Assembly (NCBI GenBank): GCA_900550285.1
Contig: URRW01000031.1
Coordinates: forward strand, 1-30,849
Length of the DNA: 30,849 bases
Source: an uncultured Lachnospiraceae bacterium
GTDB taxonomy: Bacteria > Bacillota > Clostridia > Lachnospirales > Lachnospiraceae
Reading direction: 5' to 3'
Below are positions 1 through 7,047 of the stretch, one piece after another. A program made the position numbers and the translations under genes. The first letter of the stretch is position 1; the number at the start of each line of letters is the position of its first letter. A model generated the notes under the pieces. That model worked only from the letters and a program-made list of their open reading frames with translations, had not been told where the DNA came from and ran no database searches.

Positions 1-60
1 AGTCGGTAGAGCACCTGACTTTTAATCAGGTTGTCGGGGGTTCGAATCCCCCGTGCTTCA
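1..60 (+). tRNA. tRNA-Lys (TTT anticodon), 5' end outside window
   Basis: The D-arm onward is present. The anticodon arm is CCTGA-CTTTTAA-TCAGG, giving anticodon TTT (lysine). The T arm is GGGGG-TTCGAAT-CCCCC, followed by the 3' acceptor strand GTGCTTC and discriminator A at 60. No CCA is encoded. The first roughly 15 nt, including the 5' acceptor strand, lie before the window, so acceptor pairing cannot be checked. Confidence 0.95.
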
Positions 61-70
61 TTTCTCAAAG

Positions 71-111
71 ACATCGGAATCCCGTATAGATACAGGATTT
101 CGGTGTTTTTT
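71..111 (+). terminator. Intrinsic terminator after tRNA-Lys
   Basis: Hairpin arms at 71-82 (ACATCGGAATCC) and 95-106 (GGATTTCGGTGT) pair with a few G-T wobbles, followed by a run of T to 111. It starts 11 nt after the tRNA, as expected for the end of a tRNA transcript. Confidence 0.8.
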
Positions 112-175
112 GTTGTATATGCAAAAATGCAGGATAAATAATAAAATGCCGTTTATACGGTGGAATGAGGGAAAA

Positions 176-838
176 ATGCTTCGAGATGTGGATATGTCGG
201 AAATTTCCGACGGAAAATTATATGATGCGGGCGATCTGGTAAAGGTGGGCTGTCAGGACTGCGTGGGCTGTTCGGCGTGCTGTCGCGGGATGGGGGACAC
301 GATCATTCTGGATCCGAGGGATGCGTTTGAGCTGTCATGGAATCTGGGGAAGCGATTCGAGGAGCTGCTTGCAGACAGTCTGGAACTGCACGTGCAGGAC
401 GGTGTGATCCTTCCCAATCTGAAAATGCAGGGGGAAAGGGAGTGCTGCGCGTATCTGGACGGAAACGGACGGTGCAGCATCCATCCGTTCCGTCCCGGCA
501 TCTGCCGGCTCTTTCCGCTGGGAAGGCTTTATGAAAACGGAAGCTTCCGGTATTTTCTGCAGACGGGAGAGTGCAGGAAAGAGGGGAGGACGAAGCTGAA
601 GGTAAAAAAATGGATCGGTGTGCCGGAGTTTGGAAGATATGAAAAATTCGTGGCGGACTGGCACTTTTTTGTGCGTGCCCTTCAGGAACGCCTGACGGCA
701 AAGGAGGATATGGAGGCGGCGCAGAAGATCAATCTGTATGTGTTGGAACAATTTTATTTTAAAGGCTGGGAAGCAGAGGATTTTTACGGGCAGTTTGAAA
801 AAAGGCTGGAAGAAGCCGGAAAAGCGCTGGGGATATAA
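176..838 (+). CDS. YkgJ family cysteine cluster protein
   Basis: A 220-residue soluble protein of the YkgJ/CxxCxxCC family (zinc- or iron-chelating cysteine cluster; biochemical role unknown). Near the N-terminus it has five cysteines in the pattern C26-x2-C29-x2-C32-x2-C35-C36, followed by a second group in CCAYLDGNGRCSIHPFRPGICR, the usual family signature with the PxxC segment. The open frame reaches back to 53, inside the tRNA, so the true start is downstream. I chose ATG 176 (MLRDVDMSEISDG), with GAGGG at 167-171, because family members tend to begin a few residues before an E-ISDGKLY segment. ATG 146 or 194 are possible. It stands alone between the tRNA terminator and the repair operon promoter. 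The family is confident, the start only moderate. Confidence 0.85.
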   Translation: MLRDVDMSEISDGKLYDAGDLVKVGCQDCVGCSACCRGMGDTIILDPRDAFELSWNLGKRFEELLADSLELHVQDGVILPNLKMQGERECCAYLDGNGRCSIHPFRPGICRLFPLGRLYENGSFRYFLQTGECRKEGRTKLKVKKWIGVPEFGRYEKFVADWHFFVRALQERLTAKEDMEAAQKINLYVLEQFYFKGWEAEDFYGQFEKRLEEAGKALGI

Positions 839-884
839 GCCTGGGACGGGTACGGAAGATTTTTTCCCGAAGGCAAAAAAGAGC

Positions 885-936
885 TTGCATTTTCCGAACA
901 TATGTACTATATTATAAATATAAGAACATACGTTTG
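885..936 (+). promoter_or_regulatory. Promoter with two LexA (SOS) box-like operators
   Basis: Two sequences resemble the Gram-positive LexA operator CGAACRNRYGTTYC: 895-908 CGAACATATGTACT and 923-936 AGAACATACGTTTG, each with two mismatches and centred 28 bp apart. A candidate -35 (TTGCAT, 885-890) and -10 (TATATT, 908-913) with 17-bp spacing lie across box 1, and box 2 sits between the -10 and the ribosome binding site. LexA would therefore block transcription of the downstream repair genes. The boxes are seen directly; SOS control is inferred. Confidence 0.65.
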
Positions 937-945
937 GAGGACGGA

Positions 946-2301
946 ATGGCTTTTCAGATTGCGGCAGGCAGGAGCCTGATGGAGAAACTGAATATTTTAT
1001 CCGATGCGGCGAAGTATGACGTGGCGTGTACGAGCAGCGGCAGCAGCCGGCGGGGCGACGGCAGGGGGATCGGCAATACGGTAAGTGCGGGGATCTGTCA
1101 CAGCTTTTCTGCGGACGGGCGCTGTATCAGCCTGTTAAAGATCCTTTTGACGAACGAATGTATTTATGACTGCAAATATTGCATCAACCGGTGTTCCAAC
1201 GACGTGGAGCGGGCATGCTTTACGCCGGAGGAGGTATGCCGGCTTACGATAGAGTTTTACCGGCGCAATTACATTGAAGGGCTGTTTTTGAGCTCCGGCA
1301 TTTTGAAAAATCCTACTTATACGATGGGGCTTTTGTATCAGACGATTTACCGGCTGCGCACAGAGCATCATTTTCAGGGATATATCCATGTGAAAGCGAT
1401 CCCGGGGGCGGATCCCGAGCTCATCAGGCTCACGGGCTTTTTAGCGGATAGGATGAGCGTGAATCTGGAGCTTCCGACGGCAGAGGGGCTTTCCCGGCTT
1501 GCGCCCAACAAGCACCGGAAGACGATCCTGACGCCGATGCGGCAGATCCAGAATGGGATCGTGTCGAATCGGGAGGAGCTGACACTGTACCGGCATGCGC
1601 CGGAGTTTGTCCCGGCGGGGCAGTCGACACAGATGATCATTGGGGCGACTCCGGAGCATGATTATGAGATCCTGACGGTGGCAGAGAACCTGTACCGCAA
1701 GTTTGATTTAAAGAGGGTGTTTTATTCCGCCTTTGTCCATGTGAACGAGGATAAGGAGCTTCCGGCGCTGGCGGGAGGGCCGCCGCTTTTGCGGGAGCAC
1801 AGGCTGTATCAGGCGGATTGGCTCATGCGGTTTTACGGCTTTGGGGCAGAGGAGCTTTTGAGCAGGGAGCGCCCGGATTTTAACCTGTTTCTGGATCCGA
1901 AGGCGGACTGGGCGCTGCGGCATCTGGAACAGTTCCCGGTTGAGGTCAACCGGGCTTCGTATGAGACGCTTCTGCGGGTTCCGGGGATCGGCGTAAAGAG
2001 CGCCCGCAGGATTGTGCAGGCGAGAAGGAGCAGCGTGCTGGACTACGGGCATTTAAAGAAGATCGGCGTTGTTTTAAAGCGGGCGATCTATTTTATCACA
2101 TGCAGCGGCAGGCAGATGTATCCGCTGAAGGTGGAGGAGGATTTTATCACGCGGCAGCTTCTGGACGATACAAAGCGGCTTCCTTTCGAGACGTCGGGAG
2201 CGTCTTACCGGCAGCTTTCGCTGTTTGACGACCGGAATTTTGTGCTGGATCAGCAGCGGGATGTACAGCCTCAGGACGGCTGGATGAAGCTGGCAAAATG
2301 A
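946..2301 (+). CDS. Putative DNA modification/repair radical SAM protein (TIGR03916 type)
   Basis: A 451-residue radical SAM enzyme. The 4Fe-4S/SAM motif is C72-IYD-C76-KY-C79, within TNECIYDCKYCINR. The C-terminal part carries a helix-hairpin-helix DNA-binding motif, VPGIGVKSARRIVQARR, around residues 345-361. This combination is the TIGR03916 family, known as the partner of TIGR03915/uracil-DNA-glycosylase-like proteins; substrate and reaction have not been established. The next gene, 13 bp downstream, is exactly that partner. ATG 946 is chosen because GGAGG at 936-940 is correctly spaced for it; the TTG at 934 would overlap that site. LexA-like boxes upstream fit a DNA damage role. Confidence 0.92.
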   Translation: MAFQIAAGRSLMEKLNILSDAAKYDVACTSSGSSRRGDGRGIGNTVSAGICHSFSADGRCISLLKILLTNECIYDCKYCINRCSNDVERACFTPEEVCRLTIEFYRRNYIEGLFLSSGILKNPTYTMGLLYQTIYRLRTEHHFQGYIHVKAIPGADPELIRLTGFLADRMSVNLELPTAEGLSRLAPNKHRKTILTPMRQIQNGIVSNREELTLYRHAPEFVPAGQSTQMIIGATPEHDYEILTVAENLYRKFDLKRVFYSAFVHVNEDKELPALAGGPPLLREHRLYQADWLMRFYGFGAEELLSRERPDFNLFLDPKADWALRHLEQFPVEVNRASYETLLRVPGIGVKSARRIVQARRSSVLDYGHLKKIGVVLKRAIYFITCSGRQMYPLKVEEDFITRQLLDDTKRLPFETSGASYRQLSLFDDRNFVLDQQRDVQPQDGWMKLAK

Positions 2302-2314
2302 GGAGGGGAGTTTG

Positions 2315-3088
2315 ATGGAAGAGACGGTTTTGGTGTGTGAAGATTCGATAGAGGCGGTTTTGACGGCAGTTTACCGGGCATATGAATGGAAGCTGATGCC
2401 GCAGCAGACAAGAATTCAGATCGGGGAGGACGATCTGGGGCTGTTTTCGTGCTACCGGGAGGTCGGGGCAGAGCAGGCGCTGGCGCAGAAGGTAATGAAT
2501 ACGGTGCGCAGGAGGTTTGGGGAAGAGGCATGGGAGGACATCAGCTACAGCCTGATGGCAGAAGCTGCAGATAAGGGGACGGCGGTTTATCATGCGATTG
2601 CGGCAGGGCTTGCAGGCAAAATCCGGGGGCCGCTGATGCAGGGGCTTGCGGATCCTGCGATACATCGGGTGTTTGAGCTGAGCAGGACAGTCCACAGGAT
2701 CAGCCACAGGATGCTGGAATTTTTGAGGTTTGAGGAGGCGGCAGGGGGGAATCTGTATGCCCTGATCGAGCCGGAGGCAGATGTGACGGCGCTGATCATG
2801 CCCCATTTTTCAGACCGCTTCCCAAGGGAGAATTTTATGATCGCAGACCGCAGAAGAAAAAAGGCGGGAATCCATCCGGCGGGCGGGGAATGGTTTCTGG
2901 TACAGATGACAGATAAGGAGATGGGACAGCTGGAGCAGATCCGGAAGCAGCGGACAGAATCGCAGCGGGAGATGGAGGAACTTTTCAGAAGCTTCTGTCA
3001 TACGATTGGAATTAAGGAACGCACAAATTTGCATCTGCAAAAGCAGTTTGTCCCGGATAAATTCAGACATCTGATGCCGGAATTTTAA
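2315..3088 (+). CDS. TIGR03915 / DUF4130 family putative DNA repair protein
   Basis: A 257-residue soluble protein of the TIGR03915 family (DUF4130), described as a probable DNA metabolism protein linked to the TIGR03916 radical SAM enzyme and sometimes fused to a uracil-DNA glycosylase domain. Recognisable parts are the N-terminal YxxYEWKLMPQQ stretch, the segment ALIMPHFSDRFPRENFMIADRRRKKA followed by EWFLV, and the C-terminal end FRHLMPEF, which corresponds to the family ending M-P/T-EF. No glycosylase domain is fused here. AGGAGGGG at 2301-2308 overlaps the TGA of the radical SAM gene and sits 6 nt before ATG 2315, so the two are co-translated. TTG 2312 is an alternative start. Confidence 0.88.
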   Translation: MEETVLVCEDSIEAVLTAVYRAYEWKLMPQQTRIQIGEDDLGLFSCYREVGAEQALAQKVMNTVRRRFGEEAWEDISYSLMAEAADKGTAVYHAIAAGLAGKIRGPLMQGLADPAIHRVFELSRTVHRISHRMLEFLRFEEAAGGNLYALIEPEADVTALIMPHFSDRFPRENFMIADRRRKKAGIHPAGGEWFLVQMTDKEMGQLEQIRKQRTESQREMEELFRSFCHTIGIKERTNLHLQKQFVPDKFRHLMPEF

Positions 3089-3131
3089 GCGTATCCGGTA
3101 TAAGACTTTTGCGCAGGGGCAATACTGTGTA

Positions 3132-3153
3132 ACAGGCAGGCGGCATTGCCTGT
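3132..3153 (+). other. Small perfect hairpin in the operon
   Basis: ACAGGCA (3132-3138) and TGCCTGT (3147-3153) form a 7-bp stem with an 8-nt loop, between the TIGR03915 gene and the HPr-like gene. No T run follows, so it is probably not a terminator; it could be an mRNA processing or stability element. Confidence 0.35.
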
Positions 3154-3173
3154 ACGGAAAGGATGGGGCTGGT

Positions 3174-3422
3174 ATGCAGGAAGAGGGCTTATACCGGTAT
3201 CGGATCAGGCTTGTGCCGGAAGAAATAAACCGGTTCGTGGAGGCGGCGTCGGGATGTGATTTTGATGTGGACATCGCATACAACAGCGTCACGATAGACG
3301 CCAAATCAATCGTCGGGGTGCTGGGGCTGGATTTCAGGCATCCAATGTCCGTGGTATGCCATGGATACGATGAAAGCTTTGACCGGTATTTGAAAGACAG
3401 GACGGAAGAGAAGAAAGAGTGA
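3174..3422 (+). CDS. HPr-like protein lacking the phospho-histidine
   Basis: An 82-residue protein with the HPr fold pattern. The region IDAKSIVGVLGLDFRHPMSV (residues 41-60) matches the HPr regulatory segment KSIMGVMSLG around Ser46, with S45 here in the serine position. The N-terminal part (YRYRIRLVPEEINRFVEAASGCDFDVDIA) lacks the G-x-HARPA active site, so there is no His15 equivalent; transfer of phosphate from PEP to a sugar permease is not possible. A regulatory, Crh-like role is one option, but this is inference. GGAAAGGATG upstream provides a ribosome binding site. Its stop at 3420-3422 is 4 nt before the GTG of the helicase gene, so the two are translationally coupled. Confidence 0.75.
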   Translation: MQEEGLYRYRIRLVPEEINRFVEAASGCDFDVDIAYNSVTIDAKSIVGVLGLDFRHPMSVVCHGYDESFDRYLKDRTEEKKE

Positions 3423-3426
3423 GAGT

Positions 3427-5820
3427 GTGGAGATCAGGATTTCAGTCAGGGGACTGGTAGAATTTTTGCTCAGGTCAGGGGATATTGACAATCGGAAGAA
3501 GGCTGCGCCGGAGGATGCGATGCAGGAGGGCGGCAGGATACACCGGATGATCCAGAGACGGATGGGATCGGATTATCATGCGGAAGTATCGCTGCGCTGG
3601 ATCCAGCCGTATCCAGATTATGATCTGGTCGTGGAAGGGCGCGCGGACGGGATCGTTGATACGGTTCCTGCGACGGTAGATGAGATCAAGGGAACCTATC
3701 GGGATCTGGATCGGATGAGGGGGCCGGAGCCGGTGCATCTGGCGCAGGCGAAGTGCTACGCATGGATATACGGACAGCAGCATGGCATGGAGCAGATGAA
3801 GGTGCGGATGACTTACTGCAATATGGACACGGAGGAGATCCGGTACTTTGAATATACATATCCGGTGCGGGAGCTGGGGGAATGGTTTGGCGGCCTGCTG
3901 GACGAATACCGCAAATGGTCGGACGAGGAGACTGCATGGAAGAAGCGGCGGCAGGAGTCGATCCATGGGATGCAGTTTCCGTTTCCCTACAGGGAGGGGC
4001 AGCGGGAGCTTGTGACCCATGTCTATCATACGATCTGCCATCAGAAAAAGCTGTTCATCGAAGCGCCGACCGGGGCAGGCAAGACGATTTCCACCGTGTT
4101 TCCGGCGGTCAAGGCGGTGGGAGAGGAAAAGGCGGACAGGATTTTTTATCTGACGGCAAAGACGATCGCAAGAACGGTCGCGGATCATACGTTTGGAATG
4201 CTGCGGGAGAGAGGGCTGCATTTTAAGACGGTCGTGCTGACGGCGCGGGACAAGATCTGTTTTATGGAGGAATCGGAGTGCAATCCGGATGCTTGTCCTT
4301 ATGCAAAGGGGCATTATGACCGGATCAACGGGGCGATTTTTGACCTGATGACGTCAAAGGAGCATTATGGAAGGGAGGAGATCGAGGACTGCGCCAGAAA
4401 GCATCAGGTATGTCCCTTTGAGCTGGGACTGGATATGAGCCTGTTTTCGGACGGGATTTTGTGCGACTATAATTATGTATTTGACCCGCATGTGTATTTG
4501 AGACGCTTTTTCGGGGAAGGGAGTGTCCGGGGAAAATATGTGTTTTTGGTGGATGAGGCGCACAATCTGCTGGAACGGGGAAGGGAAATGTACAGTGCGG
4601 TTTTATATAAGGAGGATTTTTTAGCCTTAAAAAGGACGGTCAAAGCGTACGATATTAAGATGGAAAAGCGGCTGGAAAAGTGCAACCGGGAGCTGCTTTT
4701 ACTGAAACGGGAATGTGAGGACTGGTGTATCCCGGATATGATAGACGGGTTTGTGGAGGCGCTTTTGAAGCTGTCGTCGTGTATGGAGGATTATCTGGAA
4801 AACCATGATGACAGCGCCGTACGACGGGAAATTCTGGATTTTTATTTTGAAGTCAGCCATTTTTTGCAGATGTATGAGCTTATGGACGACAAGTATGTGA
4901 CCTATACGCAGATAGATGGGGAAGGACGTTTCCTGATCCGGCTGTTTAACGTAGATCCGTCCGCAAATTTAAAGGAGTGTCTGTCAAGGGCGGTCAGCAG
5001 CACGCTGTTTTCTGCGACAATGCTGCCGATCCAGTATTATAAAAAGCTTCTGGGAGGCGATGAGACAGATTATGAGGTTTATGCGAAGTCGATTTTTGAG
5101 CCGGAGAAGAAAGGGCTGTTTATCGCGGAAGATGTGACGAGCAGGTATTCCCGGAGATCGGATCGGGAATACGACAGGATCGCGGCGTACATTCATCAGG
5201 TGGTTGGCGAAAGGCACGGCAACTACATGGTGTTTTTCCCGTCCCATTTTTTCATGAGGCAGGTATATGAACGGTATGAGGCGTTCTATGCCGAAAAAGA
5301 CGGGGCAGAATGTATTGTGCAGACGGAGCATATGGACGAGGGGGAGCGGGAGGCGTTTTTGAAAAGGTTTGAGGGGAACGCAGACTGCCGGCTGTCGGAG
5401 ATCATCCACATGGAGATCGAGATAGAGGAAGAAACCAGCCTGATCGGCTTCTGCGTTCTGGGAGGGATTTTTTCAGAGGGGATCGACTTAAAGGAGGACA
5501 GGCTGATCGGGGCGCTGATCGTCGGGACGGGCCTGCCTCAGGTGTGTACGGAACGGGAGATCATCAGGGGATATTTTGACGGGCATGGAGCCGACGGCTT
5601 TGCATACGCCTATCGTTATCCGGGGATGAACAAGGTTCTGCAGGCTGCCGGAAGGGTGATCCGCACGGCGCAGGACGTTGGGATCGTGGCGCTTTTGGAC
5701 GACCGCTTTTTACAGCAGCCCTATCAGAAGCTTTTTCCGAGGGAGTGGGAGAGCTATGAGGTTGTAAACCGGGAGAGCATAGCGCGCCGGGTGGAGCGGT
5801 TCTGGAACGAATGGCTGTAA
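3427..5820 (+). CDS. PD-(D/E)XK nuclease fused to Fe-S XPD/DinG-like ATP-dependent DNA helicase
   Basis: A 797-residue two-part protein. Residues ~1-175 form a RecB/Cas4-like nuclease: D74 in GRADG, E86-x-K88 in VDEIKG, and Q107-AKCY111, the usual PD-(D/E)XK residues. Residues ~185-797 are a superfamily 2 helicase of the XPD/DinG type: Walker A APTGAGKT with K219, four-cysteine Fe-S cluster candidates C278, C285, C290 and C322 or C329 between motifs Ia and II, DEAH box at 376-379, FSEGIDLKEDRLIGALIVGTGLP, and motif VI Q739-AAGRVIR. These enzymes unwind DNA 5' to 3'. The start is GTG 3427, four bases after the HPr-like stop, with only a weak purine-rich ribosome site; homologues start ME-RISVR. 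It closes the putative SOS operon and converges on nfo with a 4-bp gap. Confidence 0.9.
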   Translation: MEIRISVRGLVEFLLRSGDIDNRKKAAPEDAMQEGGRIHRMIQRRMGSDYHAEVSLRWIQPYPDYDLVVEGRADGIVDTVPATVDEIKGTYRDLDRMRGPEPVHLAQAKCYAWIYGQQHGMEQMKVRMTYCNMDTEEIRYFEYTYPVRELGEWFGGLLDEYRKWSDEETAWKKRRQESIHGMQFPFPYREGQRELVTHVYHTICHQKKLFIEAPTGAGKTISTVFPAVKAVGEEKADRIFYLTAKTIARTVADHTFGMLRERGLHFKTVVLTARDKICFMEESECNPDACPYAKGHYDRINGAIFDLMTSKEHYGREEIEDCARKHQVCPFELGLDMSLFSDGILCDYNYVFDPHVYLRRFFGEGSVRGKYVFLVDEAHNLLERGREMYSAVLYKEDFLALKRTVKAYDIKMEKRLEKCNRELLLLKRECEDWCIPDMIDGFVEALLKLSSCMEDYLENHDDSAVRREILDFYFEVSHFLQMYELMDDKYVTYTQIDGEGRFLIRLFNVDPSANLKECLSRAVSSTLFSATMLPIQYYKKLLGGDETDYEVYAKSIFEPEKKGLFIAEDVTSRYSRRSDREYDRIAAYIHQVVGERHGNYMVFFPSHFFMRQVYERYEAFYAEKDGAECIVQTEHMDEGEREAFLKRFEGNADCRLSEIIHMEIEIEEETSLIGFCVLGGIFSEGIDLKEDRLIGALIVGTGLPQVCTEREIIRGYFDGHGADGFAYAYRYPGMNKVLQAAGRVIRTAQDVGIVALLDDRFLQQPYQKLFPREWESYEVVNRESIARRVERFWNEWL

Positions 5821-5824
5821 AAGA

Positions 5825-6715
5825 TCATTCGGCAGCGGGAGCTGTGCCGGAAAGCAGCCACTGGATCTCGCGCCGGTACGGAGGAAGCACTTTTTTGGGA
5901 TTTTCCGGATCGGGATACCATGGCGTTTCCAGAATTTTTGGAACAGACAAAAAGTCCGGATGATGTACGATGCGGAAGATCGGATCAAACCCGATAAAGC
6001 CCTCCCCGATGTCGGAGTGGCGGTCTTTGGCAGCGCCGCGTTCATTTTTGCTGTCATTGATATGGAAAACAGCGATCTGGTCTTTTCCGATCAGCCGGTC
6101 GAAGCGGTCGAGGACGCCGTCAAGATCGTTTATGATGTCGTAGCCCGCATCATGGACATGGCAGGTATCAAAGCACACCCGGAGGCGTTCCGGGCAGCGG
6201 ACGCCGTCATAGATCCGGGCAAGCTCTTCAAAGTTTTTGCCGATTTCGGAGCCTTTTCCGGACATCGTTTCCAGCGCGATGCGGACGCAGGAAGGCTGGG
6301 AGAGCACTTCGTTTAAGCCGTCGATAATACATTTTAAGCCGGCGTCCGTGCCTGCGCCTACATGGGAGCCGGGATGCAGGATCAGGGTGTCGCTTCCCAT
6401 CGCCTGCGTGCGGGTAAGCTCCTGCGCCAGAAAATCCACGGCGAGGGAGTAGGTTTCGGGTTTGACGGAATTGCCCAGATTGATGATATAGGGGGCGTGG
6501 ACGATAAAGGAGCGGATGCCGTTTTGCTCCATCAGCGCATGAGCCTGTGGGATGCAGAGCTCTTCGACCGGTTTGCGCCGCGTATTCTGGGGAGCCCCGG
6601 TGTAGAGCATAAACGTGTTTGCGCCGTAGGACAAAGCCTCGCGGACAGAGCCTGCCATCATCTCCCTGCCGCTCATGCTTACATGGGAACCGATAAGAAT
6701 GGAATTTGTATTCAT
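5825..6715 (-). CDS. nfo: Endonuclease IV (AP endonuclease)
   Basis: A 296-residue TIM-barrel AP endonuclease of family 2, which cuts the DNA backbone 5' of abasic sites in base-excision repair. All nine zinc ligands of E. coli Nfo can be placed: H73 (VHAPYIIN), H114 (LHPGSH), E149 (LETMSG), D183 and H186 (FDTCH), H218 (FHIND), D231 and H233 (DRHSD), E263 (LETP). ATG 6715 is chosen over the open frame reaching 6835 because AAGGAG at 6723-6728 is 7 nt upstream and homologues start just before IGSHVS. It is convergent with the repair helicase, with no terminator visible in the 4-bp gap. Confidence 0.95.
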   Translation of the reverse strand: MNTNSILIGSHVSMSGREMMAGSVREALSYGANTFMLYTGAPQNTRRKPVEELCIPQAHALMEQNGIRSFIVHAPYIINLGNSVKPETYSLAVDFLAQELTRTQAMGSDTLILHPGSHVGAGTDAGLKCIIDGLNEVLSQPSCVRIALETMSGKGSEIGKNFEELARIYDGVRCPERLRVCFDTCHVHDAGYDIINDLDGVLDRFDRLIGKDQIAVFHINDSKNERGAAKDRHSDIGEGFIGFDPIFRIVHHPDFLSVPKILETPWYPDPENPKKVLPPYRREIQWLLSGTAPAAE

Positions 6716-6743
6716 AAAATTTCTCCTTGCGTTGATATTTGCT

Positions 6744-6772
6744 ATCATAACACGGCGGGGCAGGGATGTGAA
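6744..6772 (-). promoter_or_regulatory. nfo promoter
   Basis: On the minus strand, -35 TTCACA (6767-6772) and -10 TATGAT (6744-6749) are separated by exactly 17 bp, upstream of the nfo ribosome binding site. No LexA-like box is seen here, so nfo is probably not under the same control as the convergent operon. Confidence 0.6.
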
Positions 6773-7047
6773 GCGGCAGTTGCCGGCAGGGATGCCGGCG
6801 CCCGGAAAAATCGGGAAGCATTGGGCGGAGGACATTTGAATTATCAGAATATTTTGTAAAAATATGGGATAACCTGTGGATTATATGGGACAGATATGTG
6901 GATAAGTATGTGGAAAATGGGGATTTGTCAGACAATTTTTAAAAATGTCCACAAAATATGCTCCGGAAAAGTGAGGGACAAACCGCAAGAAAAATGATAA
7001 AATAAAGGAAAGCATGCCGATAGGGCAAGGGCAGGAGGAAACAGGAA
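6773..7047. other. Intergenic region with DnaA-box-like cluster and GH13 promoter
   Basis: No convincing ORF. It holds three TGTGGA-type sequences on one face: 6875-6883 (TAATCCACA on the minus strand, one mismatch), 6897-6905 (TTATCCACA, a perfect DnaA box) and 6909-6917 (TTTTCCACA, one mismatch), plus a weaker one in the opposite direction at 6945-6953 (two mismatches). A plus-strand promoter for the GH13 gene is likely at 6975-7003: -35 GGGACA, 17 bp, and -10 TAAAAT preceded by TGA (extended -10). Confidence 0.5.

Noticed and set aside
53..175. N-terminal extension of the YkgJ ORF
   Set aside because: Starts inside the tRNA-Lys gene and runs across its terminator.
3475..4314. 279-codon ORF on the minus strand
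   Set aside because: Antisense to the nuclease-helicase; low-quality protein sequence with no known motif.
6228..6935. 235-codon minus-strand ORF
   Set aside because: Overlaps nfo in another frame; nfo has complete metal-ligand conservation.
6875..6953. Chromosomal replication origin
   Set aside because: Only three to four DnaA-box-like sites, no dnaA, dnaN or AT-rich unwinding element beside it; kept only as a DnaA-box cluster.
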